Assembly (NCBI RefSeq): GCF_024713975.1
Contig: NC_091098.1
Location: 25,539,316 to 25,603,315, forward strand
Source: Paralichthys olivaceus
Taxonomy: Eukaryota; Chordata; Actinopteri; Pleuronectiformes; Paralichthyidae
DNA length: 64,000 bases
Direction: 5' to 3'
Below are positions 49,793 to 64,000 of this stretch, in pieces. A program made the translations under genes and the position numbers. The notes under the pieces were generated by a model. The model searched no databases. It was not told the DNA's origin and saw nothing but the letters and a program-made list of their open reading frames with translations. The first letter of the stretch is position 1; each line of letters starts with the position of its first letter.

Positions 49793-50060
49793 CTTGGCCG
49801 GGTCTCCTCCGGTGATCCACTTGTTACAACGGGGGTTTAACACCATGGATCCACCGCTAAGTTTCCCAGGCAGGCGGACTAAACCGAGGCAACCGGGGCC
49901 GGAGCCGGAGCTGGGCCGGTGGATGAGATGGATCAGTCCCCGTGTGGTGGAGACGTGTGCGCGTTAACAGCCTCCTCCTCCCGCTGCTGCTGCTGCTCCT
50001 CCTGCTCCTCTTCCTGCTCCTCTTGCTCCTGCAGCTGCCGGGTGTTTTCTCATGGCACCG
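49793..50060 (-). promoter_or_regulatory. CpG-rich candidate first (noncoding) exon and promoter, probably PKIG
   Basis: A CpG-rich block on the minus strand contains an AAG|GTTAGT donor with the exon ending at 49793. Upstream of it is a purine-rich AGGAGCAGG stretch. A short upstream frame starts at the ATG at 49846-49844 and is open to the donor (18 codons, MVLNPRCNKW...DPAK). If spliced to the PKIG exon at 35187, it would stop after one more codon, which would make it an upstream ORF. Linkage to PKIG is inferred from strand, position and the need for a 5' exon. Confidence 0.4.
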
Positions 50061-51610
50061 ACGGCAAACAAACGAGGAAGGAGGTTGTGTCTTCGAACAG
50101 CTGTTTTCCAAAATGGAGTTAGTCGTGTCTGAGCCAATCAGATCCCGCCTGTGGAGGCTCCCACTCCTCTGTGGGCTGGAGGAGACACACACACACACTC
50201 ACACGCACACTCACACGCACATCACGTTCTTTTATTGTGCAGCTTTCTCTCTGGGTGTGTTTTTAATCTCTCCTGTCAGAGACATCAAACCACCAGAGGT
50301 GATCAGATTTCCTCACAGGGAAGCCTCAGATGTTTTTTTGTTTTTTTTTTACCACATGTTGGATTCATTCCTGTTTTTTCACAGGGGCGGATCCAGGATT
50401 GTTCTGGGGCCACAATTTATGTGGGGTCCATAGATCCATGAACATTTCCTAAACTCAGCAAGAGGAACATTTGAGTTGTCCCTCGGTGACCGTTCTCTCT
50501 ACAGCTTTGAGCAAAGCCACAAACAGCGTAGGTGCACGTCAGAGTACACGTGTAAGCATAGGCTACGTCGCAGCTTCAACACAGAAGCGTGAATTGGGCT
50601 CATGTGAGAACGCAAATGTCAGAGCGAACGGCTGAGGAATGTATCCGGAGACAGCGACCCGATTGTGCGGACATTCTCCGGAGGTCCTGACTGAAAGAGG
50701 CGTCAAACGACACACCGCCGGTTAAACTGTTGGAAGAAGAAAAGCACAGAGACGCCACCTGATGAATTTAAATTGTTCCTGAAAAGATCAAAAATCAATT
50801 AATCAAGAAATCTGCAGATGAATCAGTGACACTTTCATGAAGTTGAGGTTCTCTCATGAGACAGACAGCAACTGTTATGAACTCCCACTGCATGAGTGTG
50901 CACCACCACCGCCGCCCTGTTCAGGGAGCGAATGTCATGGAAACAGAAAACCAACAGTGTCCAACAGTGTGGGCTGTGAGGAGCTAGAATAGAGTCAGAA
51001 CCTCCTGAAGGAGACAATACTAATACGCCCCGTGTGAGTCGTCCTGTATCAGAGCAACACACTCACATGCCAAACCTATTTCCATCTCCTCTGTAAGACA
51101 CAGCTCGTCATTGTTGAAAGTAAACGTACATATTTATTTTTCTGAACCGAGGTTCTGCAGTGTTTTGAATCACTCGAGCCCTGAGCACCGTGTTGACCAC
51201 CACAAGCACAAGCAATAATACAGCTACCGTTACTGATATTTTCCAGATAAAGAACTTTCAAATCGTATGATCATCTCATAAAATACTAGACATTGCTGCA
51301 AATTGAGCAGGATTGTTAATGTATTGGTTGTAATAACACTAATTTCTTTCATTTTAATAAGCAGCAACAGTCATAAAGGGACCTTTGTGCTCAACAAGTG
51401 CTCTTTTTATTTAGAATCTGATTTTCACACTTGTAGTTTCACTGAAAATGACACTGGAATTACTGAAATAAATTCTAAATACTTCTTTCGGGACCCATGA
51501 GCCCAGTTTGTGAAAAATACCCACGATTCCCCGAGACTCTTCCCAATCCGCTGCCAACAAAAGCATCGACAGTCCAAACAAGACACAAGCGTCCTTTTCT
51601 CCATTTGTGT
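50061..51610. other. Intergenic region between the candidate PKIG 5' end and TTPAL
   Basis: No gene seen. It contains a CA-rich patch at about 50182-50222, poly-T near 50335-50350 and a short AGGGGCGGATCCAGGATT fragment at about 50383-50400 that resembles the dispersed repeat family at 15160. Confidence 0.5.
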
Positions 51611-51615
51611 TTCAC

Positions 51616-51621
51616 TTTATT
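51616..51621 (-). terminator. Candidate TTPAL polyadenylation signal
   Basis: AATAAA on the minus strand, about 1.5 kb past the TTPAL stop codon. Other AATAAA-like sites closer to the gene (for example near 52570) could be used instead. Confidence 0.4.
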
Positions 51622-53099
51622 ATCTACGCTACAGACGATAAATATCCGGCAACACAATGCAGCTCATTGTGACACACATGCTGGAAATAAAACTATAAAA
51701 GAATGAACAACATTATTCAAGTTGGCTTCGGGCAACCGCTGGAAAACAGATCCAACATCATTGCACATGTCTGTACATGGCCTGATGAGAAATTTGGCAA
51801 AGCAGACGTCTATAGAGTCGGGACTGAATGTTCTGTTCCCACATGTGACTCCTGTGATCAGTGACGGCCCCCGTGTTAAGACTGCGTGACGACACACAGG
51901 TCAAAAAAAGGTTAAAACAAGAAAAACATAAGGCAGATTATCTGAATTTAAAAAAAATACAAAACTAACATTAATCCTCTCAGGAGATTGAAGCTGGAGA
52001 AACATAAAGCATCAGCGAAACAAAGGCTTGAAAATACCGTGTAAGAGCAAGATACTGAACCAAAACATTCACTGGCAAAACTATGGCGTTATTCTTCTTT
52101 CTCTCGGCCACAGCAGCGTCCATTCACACCCACCAACTATGAAGTATATCCACCCTCAGGTACAACGAGCCCAGATGAAACATGAATATTGCTTTGGTAA
52201 AACAAAAGATGGAGAATCCACCGGTGAACGGAAGTTTAAGGCAACGAACTGTGTGAGTTACCGTCACAGGAACGTGAGACATGGTGGATGCAACCGTGCA
52301 GACAGACACCAAACAAACTGGAGGGATGTGAGTTGTGAGCAGCTGTTTTCAGAATTGCTCCTCAGTGGAAAATGTTAGCAGATGGGTTCATATTTTTCCA
52401 CGACTGTTCTCAAACAGTGATCTTGCCCATGTGTACATTAAAACTGATTTTTTTTTTTGCTCACTGTTTTCAGTGCTCAAACAAAGAAACCCCTTCCTGT
52501 TCGTGCTCCCAGGGAAAGAGACGAGGGACAGAATCCACAGTCCACGTACCACAGAAGTGACATTTGACTTCTTTATTACCCAATTCCCTCTTTGTCTCTC
52601 CTGATTCTCTCTCTCTGTGAACAGGGAACATGTTGTGACCGAGACAGTAACTCATCCTGACTGAGATTGCCTAGGCCTCGTGGTGAGAAGTGAATTTTAT
52701 CCCTCATCTCTTCCACTGGAAACACATTACAGACATTTTTAATGGAACGTGTCGGATGGGAGGAACATTTACAAAAACGTTTTTCAATACACATACGGGC
52801 ACCTGACTGTTAAAATAATTTGTAAATACTGTAAATTAATCCATAGAGGCCAATGAAACAATAACGTCCATAAAACGTCTCTAAATGCATCAGCTTATGT
52901 CAAAGGCCTCTTGCCTGAGTCTGCAGCTGCCTTGGAAACATGATTGATCGTTGGGCTACATGAACATCAGAGAATCTGCCTAAAGTAGTGCTGCTTTGTT
53001 AGTAAAATAAATCATGTGGAATATTGCCCTGTCAATATGTTTCAAACGAAACATAAACTGTCCTCTCAGTGACGGGAGCCTACACAGCTGCAGCGTGCA

Positions 53100-55475
53100 T
53101 CAGTAGCAGTAGTAGAGTTGCGAGCGCAGCCCCCTGAAGGTGTCGTCGTCCTGCCCGCTGCTCTGCTCGCCTTCAAATAACATGGAGTCTGGGAGCACCA
53201 CACCCTCTAGTGGATCTGGCTGACAAAACTCCACTATGAACTCCTCCTCACAGTCCAGCAGCAGCCTGGACCACGCGCACATGTCCAGCTGGCCCGCGGT
53301 GCCGCCGTACTCCTCCGGCAGAACCGAGCGGGGGATGTTCCGGTGCAGAGAGCGCAGGTCTGAGCCGTGGAGGATGTACTGTCGGAGAGAAGACAGCAAA
53401 GACACCAGCTTCATTAACGTAAGTGGCTGGAATTAAAAAAAAATGTAATGGAAATCAGCTGAGTCATTTTTTAATGCTGACGAATAAACAGACAAAAACA
53501 AAACCTCCTCGGCGGAGATAATGAACACCCGTGCCTACAGTTCCTCAAAGCTCCTTCTCTCCCACATTTGCTTTTGGTGCACTCAAATTAAATTATCTGT
53601 CCGGCACCAGACAGCTTGTGACAGAAGTGGAGCACATATTTTCATCAAGAGCTTGTGGAAGTTGAATATTGGAATCACTTTCACCAACTGGCCAGAAAAA
53701 TTACCCTTCAGCTGCTCTCATGGTGAATTATCCAGAGCGGCTGCATGTGAGTTGATTGTGAAAACATGCGACTGTATGGTTATTTACCACATCAAGTTAA
53801 AAGGTAATGACACCTTCCATTTTGCACAGATGAAAATGATTTCGGAGCACAAGCTGCAGATAGAAGTGAAGCCAACAATTCAAAAACAGGAGCCAGAGAA
53901 AACTCAAGGACGACAGTTACCCTCTCTGCCATCTTCTCCTTCAGAAATGGTTTAATTATAGCGAAGATGCCTTTGAAAATCCTCGGCTCGTTAATGATGT
54001 TAACGGCCTTGATCCTGATTGGAAATCCATCCTGTGAATGAGAAGAGAAGCTGCGTTGAGAACAGGCACATCTGGTGCTGTCACACGTCTCATGTGTGAT
54101 TTGTGTGCTTATGTAAATATGACCCACTGCAGTCAGTCAACAGGCAGTGCTCGAGAGCCTGTGTGTCATATTTACTGATGTCGTAACAAAATGAAATAAC
54201 ATTTTGAGAAACTGCTGCAACCATGTGCTCATCACCTGTCATCACAGGTTCTTACCTGGAGGATGCTCACAACCTTTTTGGCGAGGAATGGGCCTGGATT
54301 GGACGCCTGCGACATGCCCACACCAGTGTAGTCGGCCAAGATGACAATACCGTTCACCTGCGTCTCCTCGGGCTGGATCAGCTTCTCCAGCGTCAGATAA
54401 ATGGCCCTCACGTTGTCAACAAATGGATAATCGTTTGGTTTCCACTTTCCTGCAAAAGACGAGTGAGCTGAGTGATTGTAGATCCTGAGTAAAGCACGTA
54501 CTGGAAGTACTGTCAGTAAGTGGCAAAGAGCGATTTATAATAAAAACACAGAGTTTAAGCTCTAACGTGTCACGTGACAGCTAAATGAATGATAGTAATT
54601 ATAGAGGGTGAAGTTGTTGCCAATGTGCTGAATTCACAGATGAGGATGAAGCAGACCTGGCCGGAGACAAAGGATGTATCGTCCGTTGGGTTCCGGCCGG
54701 GGCAGGACCGTTAGAAAGCCCAGGTCCAGGACGTGCTTCACTGTGGATGGCTTCAGATCCTGGAACACCTCTGGCCAGGCTTTACGACCTGAGTGGTAAT
54801 TGAGCAGCAGCTGCAGCGCACGGTCATAGTCGAACTTCCTGGCCCGCAGGAATCGTAGGAGGAAGGAGTCGTCCAGCCTCGTCCTGAGATTTGGCTGTTC
54901 CTGCAGAGTCAGGTGGAGGAAGAAAGCACTCACTGAATAAAGACAAACCTGTGATGTGTTTTTCCAGGTTCATTTTTCTGGTCTAATAAAAGTGTCCCTT
55001 GTCGTTGAGATGTGAGTGAACTGCTGCTGTTTGTGTATCGGTTTTGGTATAAAACTCCTGAAGATATGAAACTATACAGTACTTGAGTAAATGTACTAAG
55101 TTAATGTTCATCACCGGAAATCGGTGCCAACTTTCATTACCGGACAGATTTTGGAGACTGGGACAAAGTCCCCTGTCCTATTTGAAATGTTACTCATATC
55201 TAAAGGTACAGTTATTCAGTAATGAGACTGTTTATGTTATTACGAATAAAAGTACAGAGCAGAACCTTCAGTATCATGTCTCTCAGTGCCTGCACATCCC
55301 GGAGACGCCACTCTGGTTTCTCCTGTAGCTCCTCCCGTGCCTTGGCCACCAGCTCAGGGGTCAGGGTGCAGGAGTAGATGGGCGGAGGGGGTCCAGGGAA
55401 CCAGCTGTGTCCTGCGGCTGCGGATGGGTCCACCGGGGGAGACATGAGATCGATGGACTCATGCTGATCAGCCAT
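53100..55475 (-). CDS. ttpal: Alpha-tocopherol transfer protein-like, five coding exons
   Basis: Coding exons 55475-55266, 54900-54657, 54449-54256, 54031-53921 and 53378-53100, all GT-AG and in phase; 345 residues (human TTPAL 342). It is a CRAL-TRIO (SEC14-like) lipid-transfer family member, presumably cytosolic; its ligand is not settled. The first exon ends with the conserved [21 protein letters not shown]. The second carries the CRAL-TRIO N-terminal helices ([23 protein letters not shown]). The third and fourth form the lipid-binding fold ([47 protein letters not shown]). The last holds [27 protein letters not shown] and ends SQLYYCY, as in human. The start is the only Met fitting the family's length. 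A 5' UTR exon precedes it: an acceptor lies about 18 bp upstream of the ATG. Confidence 0.96.
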
Positions 55476-55705
55476 GGACGGACTGGGAGAAGCTGCAACA
55501 CACAGAAAAGAGACACCTGAGTGTACAAACACAAAAGCTTGGGTTACGGCCCAGAAACTAGTTTGTCAAATGTTGGACACGTTAATAACTTAACATTTGT
55601 ATACTGTCTCTCAAAGGACAAGCTGTTAACTCAACTTATCAACCAACACCACCGTGTAGAAATACTCTGTCTGCACGAGTAAATGTAGTAACATTTGTAA
55701 ACATC

Positions 55706-55708
<3 letters not shown>

Positions 55709-55736
<28 letters not shown>
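55709..55736. repeat. (AT)n microsatellite upstream of TTPAL coding start
   Basis: A pure AT tract of about 28 bp within the presumed first intron of TTPAL. Confidence 0.9.
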
Positions 55737-55739
<3 letters not shown>

Positions 55740-55889
55740 GTGGAAGAATAAGAAGTAAGTCCAGTGTGAGAGCAGCTGAATGTTGGACAGACACAGTGTT
55801 GACAGTGAGTCACAGTCTGACCTCAGCACAGTTCGACCACAGTGACTGGAACGAACCTGGAGAAGCGGTGGACATGAAGCTCTGATCAC

Positions 55890-56110
55890 GGACACAGACG
55901 CGTTTTCTCACTTTCCATTGATAAACGACAGAGACGCGTCAGAAAACAACAAACAGCCGCAGAATCCGCAGCGTCAACACAACAAGCCGCCTGTTTCCGG
56001 GTTTTCAGAAACGGAGCCCTCTCATTGGTCCACCCGGATCATGTGACGCCGTGACGCATTCGTGTGCTTCCGCTGTTTTGGCGACCGTGCTGCCTTCAGG
56101 TGCCGCTGGG
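55890..56110 (-). promoter_or_regulatory. TTPAL promoter region
   Basis: CpG-bearing and TATA-less. The minus strand has a CCAAT box (ATTGG on plus at 56024-56028) and an E-box-like TCATGTGAC at 56039-56047. It lies 0.4-0.6 kb upstream of the coding start, beyond the 5' UTR intron. Confidence 0.45.
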
Positions 56111-58030
56111 AGAATTCTCCAACACGACACGTCGCATAGTCGAATTAAAAAAAAAATTATGAGGTATAATTCGCCCAGATTCACTCATGAACCGCTCTCC
56201 ACTGTGCCGGTGGAGGGGCGGGTGAAGTGTTCGAGTCCGCGAAACACTTCAGGGATGAACGGGGCTGCACCCACATCCATTACAGTCGAAGTAAATGGAG
56301 ACCAATTGTTCAAACAGAAAAAAAAACAACAGGAAAAAAAATGCCTCCATATTCCTGTGGCGTCATCCAAGTGTCCATAATTCAATTGAGGACAACAGAG
56401 GACATTCAGGCTGAAGACATAAATGTAAATGTCACCTATACAAGTTAAATCTACCGATCTGTAAAGCATCAACAACGTCCTGCACACTGTAGAAAGCTCT
56501 TCTCTTCGCTGCTGGCATTCTGCTGCAGGAGGATTTTAGTGGTGGCTGCTGTTTACTTATTACATAACCTCCTCCTGTCCATTGCAGTGAGGTCACACAG
56601 TTCTGTCCGTCTGGCCTCATGCGCTCCACTCGCCACACTTAAAGCCTCACATGCGGCCCTCCACAACGTTTACATCCTACATCCTACAAAACATCCCAGA
56701 ACATCCAGTGCCAGTTTCTGCCTCGTGCAACGAGCACACACGGTTTCTGGCTGTGGATTTAATTCTGTTTGCCAGTTGTAGTTCGCCTGCTATGTGGTCA
56801 AGATGATGACTTCAGTCTCTTCTGAATTTAGCTGCAGGACGTTTTACAGGACATTCATAAGTGCAAAGCAGCAGAAAATGAAAGTACTTCCACCACTGGG
56901 TTACTGTAACATGTGAATACCTGCATACATGTTTATCCGCACTTAAACTGCCCAAATTAATTCATCACACTTTTCCTGCAGAGACCAGATGCGTCAGTTA
57001 CACTTGAAACCAGTTGATGGCAGCGTTTGTCTGCTCAGCCACAGTCTGCAGCTCGATCCCCCTCAGGCCACATGTGGTGTTAAGGTGCCCGTCAGGTATG
57101 TTCACAAATCTGAAAAGGTTTTAAAACATGTCAAAGTAATAACTTCGTATTAGTGTGTGATGGTGTTGAGGGAAGATACTGGAGATATTTGGATACATGT
57201 AGGTGTGACCTTCATGTATATGGCCTTCAGTTATGTCTAAATGCAGCTTGTTGGCATCAGCTAACTTGTAATGTTGCTCAAAAGTAATAAGCCAACATAA
57301 TAGGGATTGTAAAATATATCTCCCAGATTGTCTTAAGTCCTCTCAGAGTTGAGTCAGAGCTGCGTACAGTGATTTATGGCAGTTTATCATGTTGCTTATC
57401 AGTGAACAAGCAGCACTGCCACGTTGGAGCTGTGATTTTTCCTCCAGAATGTCGAATATATCTTCTATTCTGCAGTTACCTCCACCAAGGAGGTTATGTT
57501 TTCACCCCGGGCTGTTTGTTTGTTTGCAGTTTACTCAAATTTATATATTTTTTTTTTAAAAAGGGGAAAGTCAACTTTTCACATTTTAGAAGCTGGAACC
57601 ATAAAATGTTTTAAATTGATCTTTTTGACATTTTTACCTAAAGGATTAAAACATTTTAATTTTAAGATTACACAAACACTACTGGACAGATTTCCATGAA
57701 ACTTTTAAATGTTGGTGTTGATCAAGACGAGGGACAAACCCTGGAACTTGTTTTCACTTTCTTTATCAATGTTGGATAGAATGTTTTTCAGCATTTCTCA
57801 GAGAATATCTCATGGATCTTGAGGAAAAATATCAGGAATCAAGGGAACATATATTTAAATATATATGTGCTAATAAAAATTCTGGATCTGGTGAATTTAA
57901 ATTGGTTTTAATGGGTCTAAAGACACATTTTAGTTATAAAAACAACCCCCGTTCATTCTTCGGTAAAGTCTTCCCCATGATTATTCAGTGGTATAAAACA
58001 TGGTCGGCAGAAAATGTAAAAATAGATCTT
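56111..58030. other. TTPAL-HNF4A intergenic region
   Basis: No gene seen. A CpG-bearing stretch at about 56170-56270 includes an imperfect hairpin (GAAGTGTTCG...CGAAACACTTC, 56224-56250). The interspersed repeat described at 15160 recurs at 57470-57905. Confidence 0.5.
57470..57905 (+). repeat. Interspersed repeat, GAGGAGGTTATG family
   Basis: Contains TTACCTCCACCAAGGAGGTTATGTTTTCACC, GATTACACAAACACTACTGGACAGATTTCC, TTTTCACTTTCTTTATCAATGTTGG and TCTCATGGATCTTGAGGAAAAA in order. It lacks the central GATCAGGGGG block seen at 15160 and appears interrupted by AT-rich sequence near 57540-57650. Confidence 0.65.
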
Positions 58031-58034
58031 GAGA

Positions 58035-58040
58035 TTTATT
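58035..58040 (-). terminator. Candidate HNF4A polyadenylation signal
   Basis: AATAAA on the minus strand, 800 bp past the HNF4A stop codon. The intervening sequence has no open frame of note and fits a 3' UTR. Confidence 0.45.
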
Positions 58041-58836
58041 ATTTCATGTTCACATTGTAAGGCGAAACATTGCCTGTTTTTAAAAGGCAGTACAGGTTAC
58101 AAGGCACAATTATTTCCATCAGTTAAACCATGACAAAGTACTAAACAAAAAATATAATATATATTTTAAAAACCAATACAACACATCATTGGGAAACGTC
58201 CTCAGTGTGTCTGTGTGTGACTTTCACAAAGTGGCACCACAGAGAATTTCAACATGTTTTACTTTTGTAAATATGCATTTTCTGGCGTATAAAACCAACC
58301 ACGTACATTTTAGCCTTGTCACAGAATCTTTAAGAGACCAGCACGTTACGCTTTCTGAGCTCACGTGTGAAAACATTTTACCACCAACGAACATAAAATA
58401 AAAATACTGTGCAACACTAAATACATGCCAGTGTAAGGCCAGTTGTAACATTCTTAAAGTAGTGACGTGATCGCATCACCACGCCTAACAAAATCCTTTC
58501 TGCACACTGAGGCCATGCTAAATGATGTGATGTCACCCAAGAACAAACTCTATGTACAACATCGTGTGTCTCTAAGTGTCGATCTCACAGACCGACGGTT
58601 TCAATGCTGATGGTTTTGTGTGGCTGTCAGTGCAGCTCCTCGGCACCTGCATGTGAGAACAAATAGATCCCTGAAGACTCATAATCTGCAAGGGACATAA
58701 TTGCAATTACATTCTGTTTGTGTAGCTACCTCATTGTTTCAGTCAAGTTAACAGCTTCGATGCTGATTGTGTATAAACTTACATTTAATGATCTAACACA
58801 ATATAAAAACTGTTGGGATAAGAATTCAGAGGGTTG

Positions 58837-63181
<4,345 letters not shown>

Positions 63182-64000
63182 GTCTGCTGCTTTGGACAAA
63201 CAAATTCTCAACTACCTGACAGTGTGGCAGAAAGACTCGTCCAAGAAGCTAATGTGCCCCTGACCCTCACCCCCTCCTCCTCCTCCTCCTCCTCCTCCTC
63301 CTCCTCCTTCTCTTCTCACACCTCCACAAACCCCCCCCACACCCCCCACCCCACACCCCCTCTTGCTCTTTTCCAGCCTGGCTCCGCCCAGTAACCAGGT
63401 TGCTCCCTGGGGCCCGGCGGGAGTGTGATGGGACCCGGTGGTGTCACAGAGAGGAGAGCGGTGAGTGACAGGAGAGCTCGCCTCCTTCTCCTCCTTCTCC
63501 TGCCCTCTCGTGCCGCTAACCAGCCAGAGGAGAGGTGGAGTGTCTGTGGTTGATGGTTAACCAGCCTCCTCAGTGGTGAATCACAGGCTTGTTTTTTTTT
63601 CTGTGCAGAGGAGATAGGACAACTTTGATATCTCCCAGCTCCGTCAGTAATATGAAAACCACTTCTCCACCACAGCGCTGTCGGGTCAATCCTGTACCAA
63701 ATCTCTCCAACACCTTTAAAAGTCATTCTATAGACAGTCCTGACGGTAACACGCTGAAATCACATGCACACGAGTTAAGAGCAGCTAAGAACAAACAAAG
63801 GTGCAGTTTGGATTCATGTGTCTGTGCAGTGAGAGGTGACTCAATTCTTTTTCTCAGTCACTTCCCTCGGGCGGGAGGCTGCGGCCCATCAGACCCAACA
63901 CCTCGCAGCCTCATCGATGAGGACAGGGACCCCAGCACTTCATAAATCTGAAAAACCCACTTCTGATGGAGAAATGTGAACGTTCTGTGGTCAAACTGTA
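63182..64000 (-). promoter_or_regulatory. HNF4A P1 upstream region
   Basis: 5' flank of the P1 exon. No TATA box. A CTC-trinucleotide tract is at 63273-63309. A candidate HNF1 site is at 63549-63561. A GATATCAAAGTTGTCC stretch on the minus strand lies near 63615-63630. An open frame of 118 codons on plus at 63589-63945 has no recognisable domain. Confidence 0.5.
63549..63561 (-). promoter_or_regulatory. Candidate HNF1 binding site in the HNF4A P1 promoter
   Basis: The minus strand reads GTTAACCATCAAC, matching the HNF1 consensus GTTAATNATTAAC at 10 of 12 defined positions. It lies about 370 bp upstream of the ATG. Mammalian P1 is known to be activated by HNF1. Confidence 0.45.

Noticed and set aside
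49857-50198. Arg/Ser-rich minus-strand frame resembling an RS domain
   Set aside because: The residues come from a GGAGCA-type purine repeat, with no other domain; more likely 5' UTR or promoter sequence.
35188-51600. Search for SERINC3 exons between PKIG and TTPAL
   Set aside because: No frame on either strand shows multi-pass SERINC-like segments; recorded as absent in this window.

Overview
This window is vertebrate nuclear DNA, almost certainly from a teleost fish. The genes are split by short GT-AG introns, CA/TG microsatellites are abundant, and several dispersed repeats have the look of fish repeats. All proteins are vertebrate families. I see no bacterial, phage, CRISPR or viral content, and nothing I would call an undescribed multi-gene system. 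What is of interest lies in gene structure, synteny and repeat-borne regulatory motifs.

Layout, left to right. (1) 1-735: the 3' end of a UDP-glucuronosyltransferase gene (+), coding without introns. (2) 3126-4073: an intronless P2Y1-like nucleotide receptor (-). (3) 6007-10804: CCN5/WISP2 (-), five coding exons, 352 aa, with a CT cystine-knot exon that mammalian CCN5 lacks. (4) 10.9-20.3 kb: intergenic, repeat-bearing. (5) 20450-31341: adenosine deaminase ADA (+), 11 coding exons, 363 aa, all catalytic residues present. (6) 33543-35159: PKIG (-), two coding exons, 78 aa, tail to tail with ADA. (7) 35.2-51.6 kb: no coding exons recognised; a CpG-rich candidate first exon near 49.8 kb may be the 5' end of PKIG. 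(8) 53100-55475: TTPAL (-), five coding exons, 345 aa. (9) 58837-63181: HNF4A (-), ten coding exons, 454 aa from the first usable ATG, with P1-promoter-like sequence up to 64 kb.

Read from right to left, the order and relative orientation HNF4A > TTPAL > PKIG > < ADA CCN5 > match my recollection of human 20q13.12, except that SERINC3, which in human lies between TTPAL and PKIG, is not found. The gene identities therefore support one another by sequence and by position.

The genes do not form a functional pathway. ADA handles purine salvage, PKIG inhibits PKA, CCN5 is a secreted matricellular protein, TTPAL is a lipid-transfer-like protein and HNF4A is a liver/gut nuclear receptor. Exon boundaries were derived by hand from GT/AG sites and codon phase; every multi-exon gene closes in frame to its stop codon, which is the main support for the coordinates.
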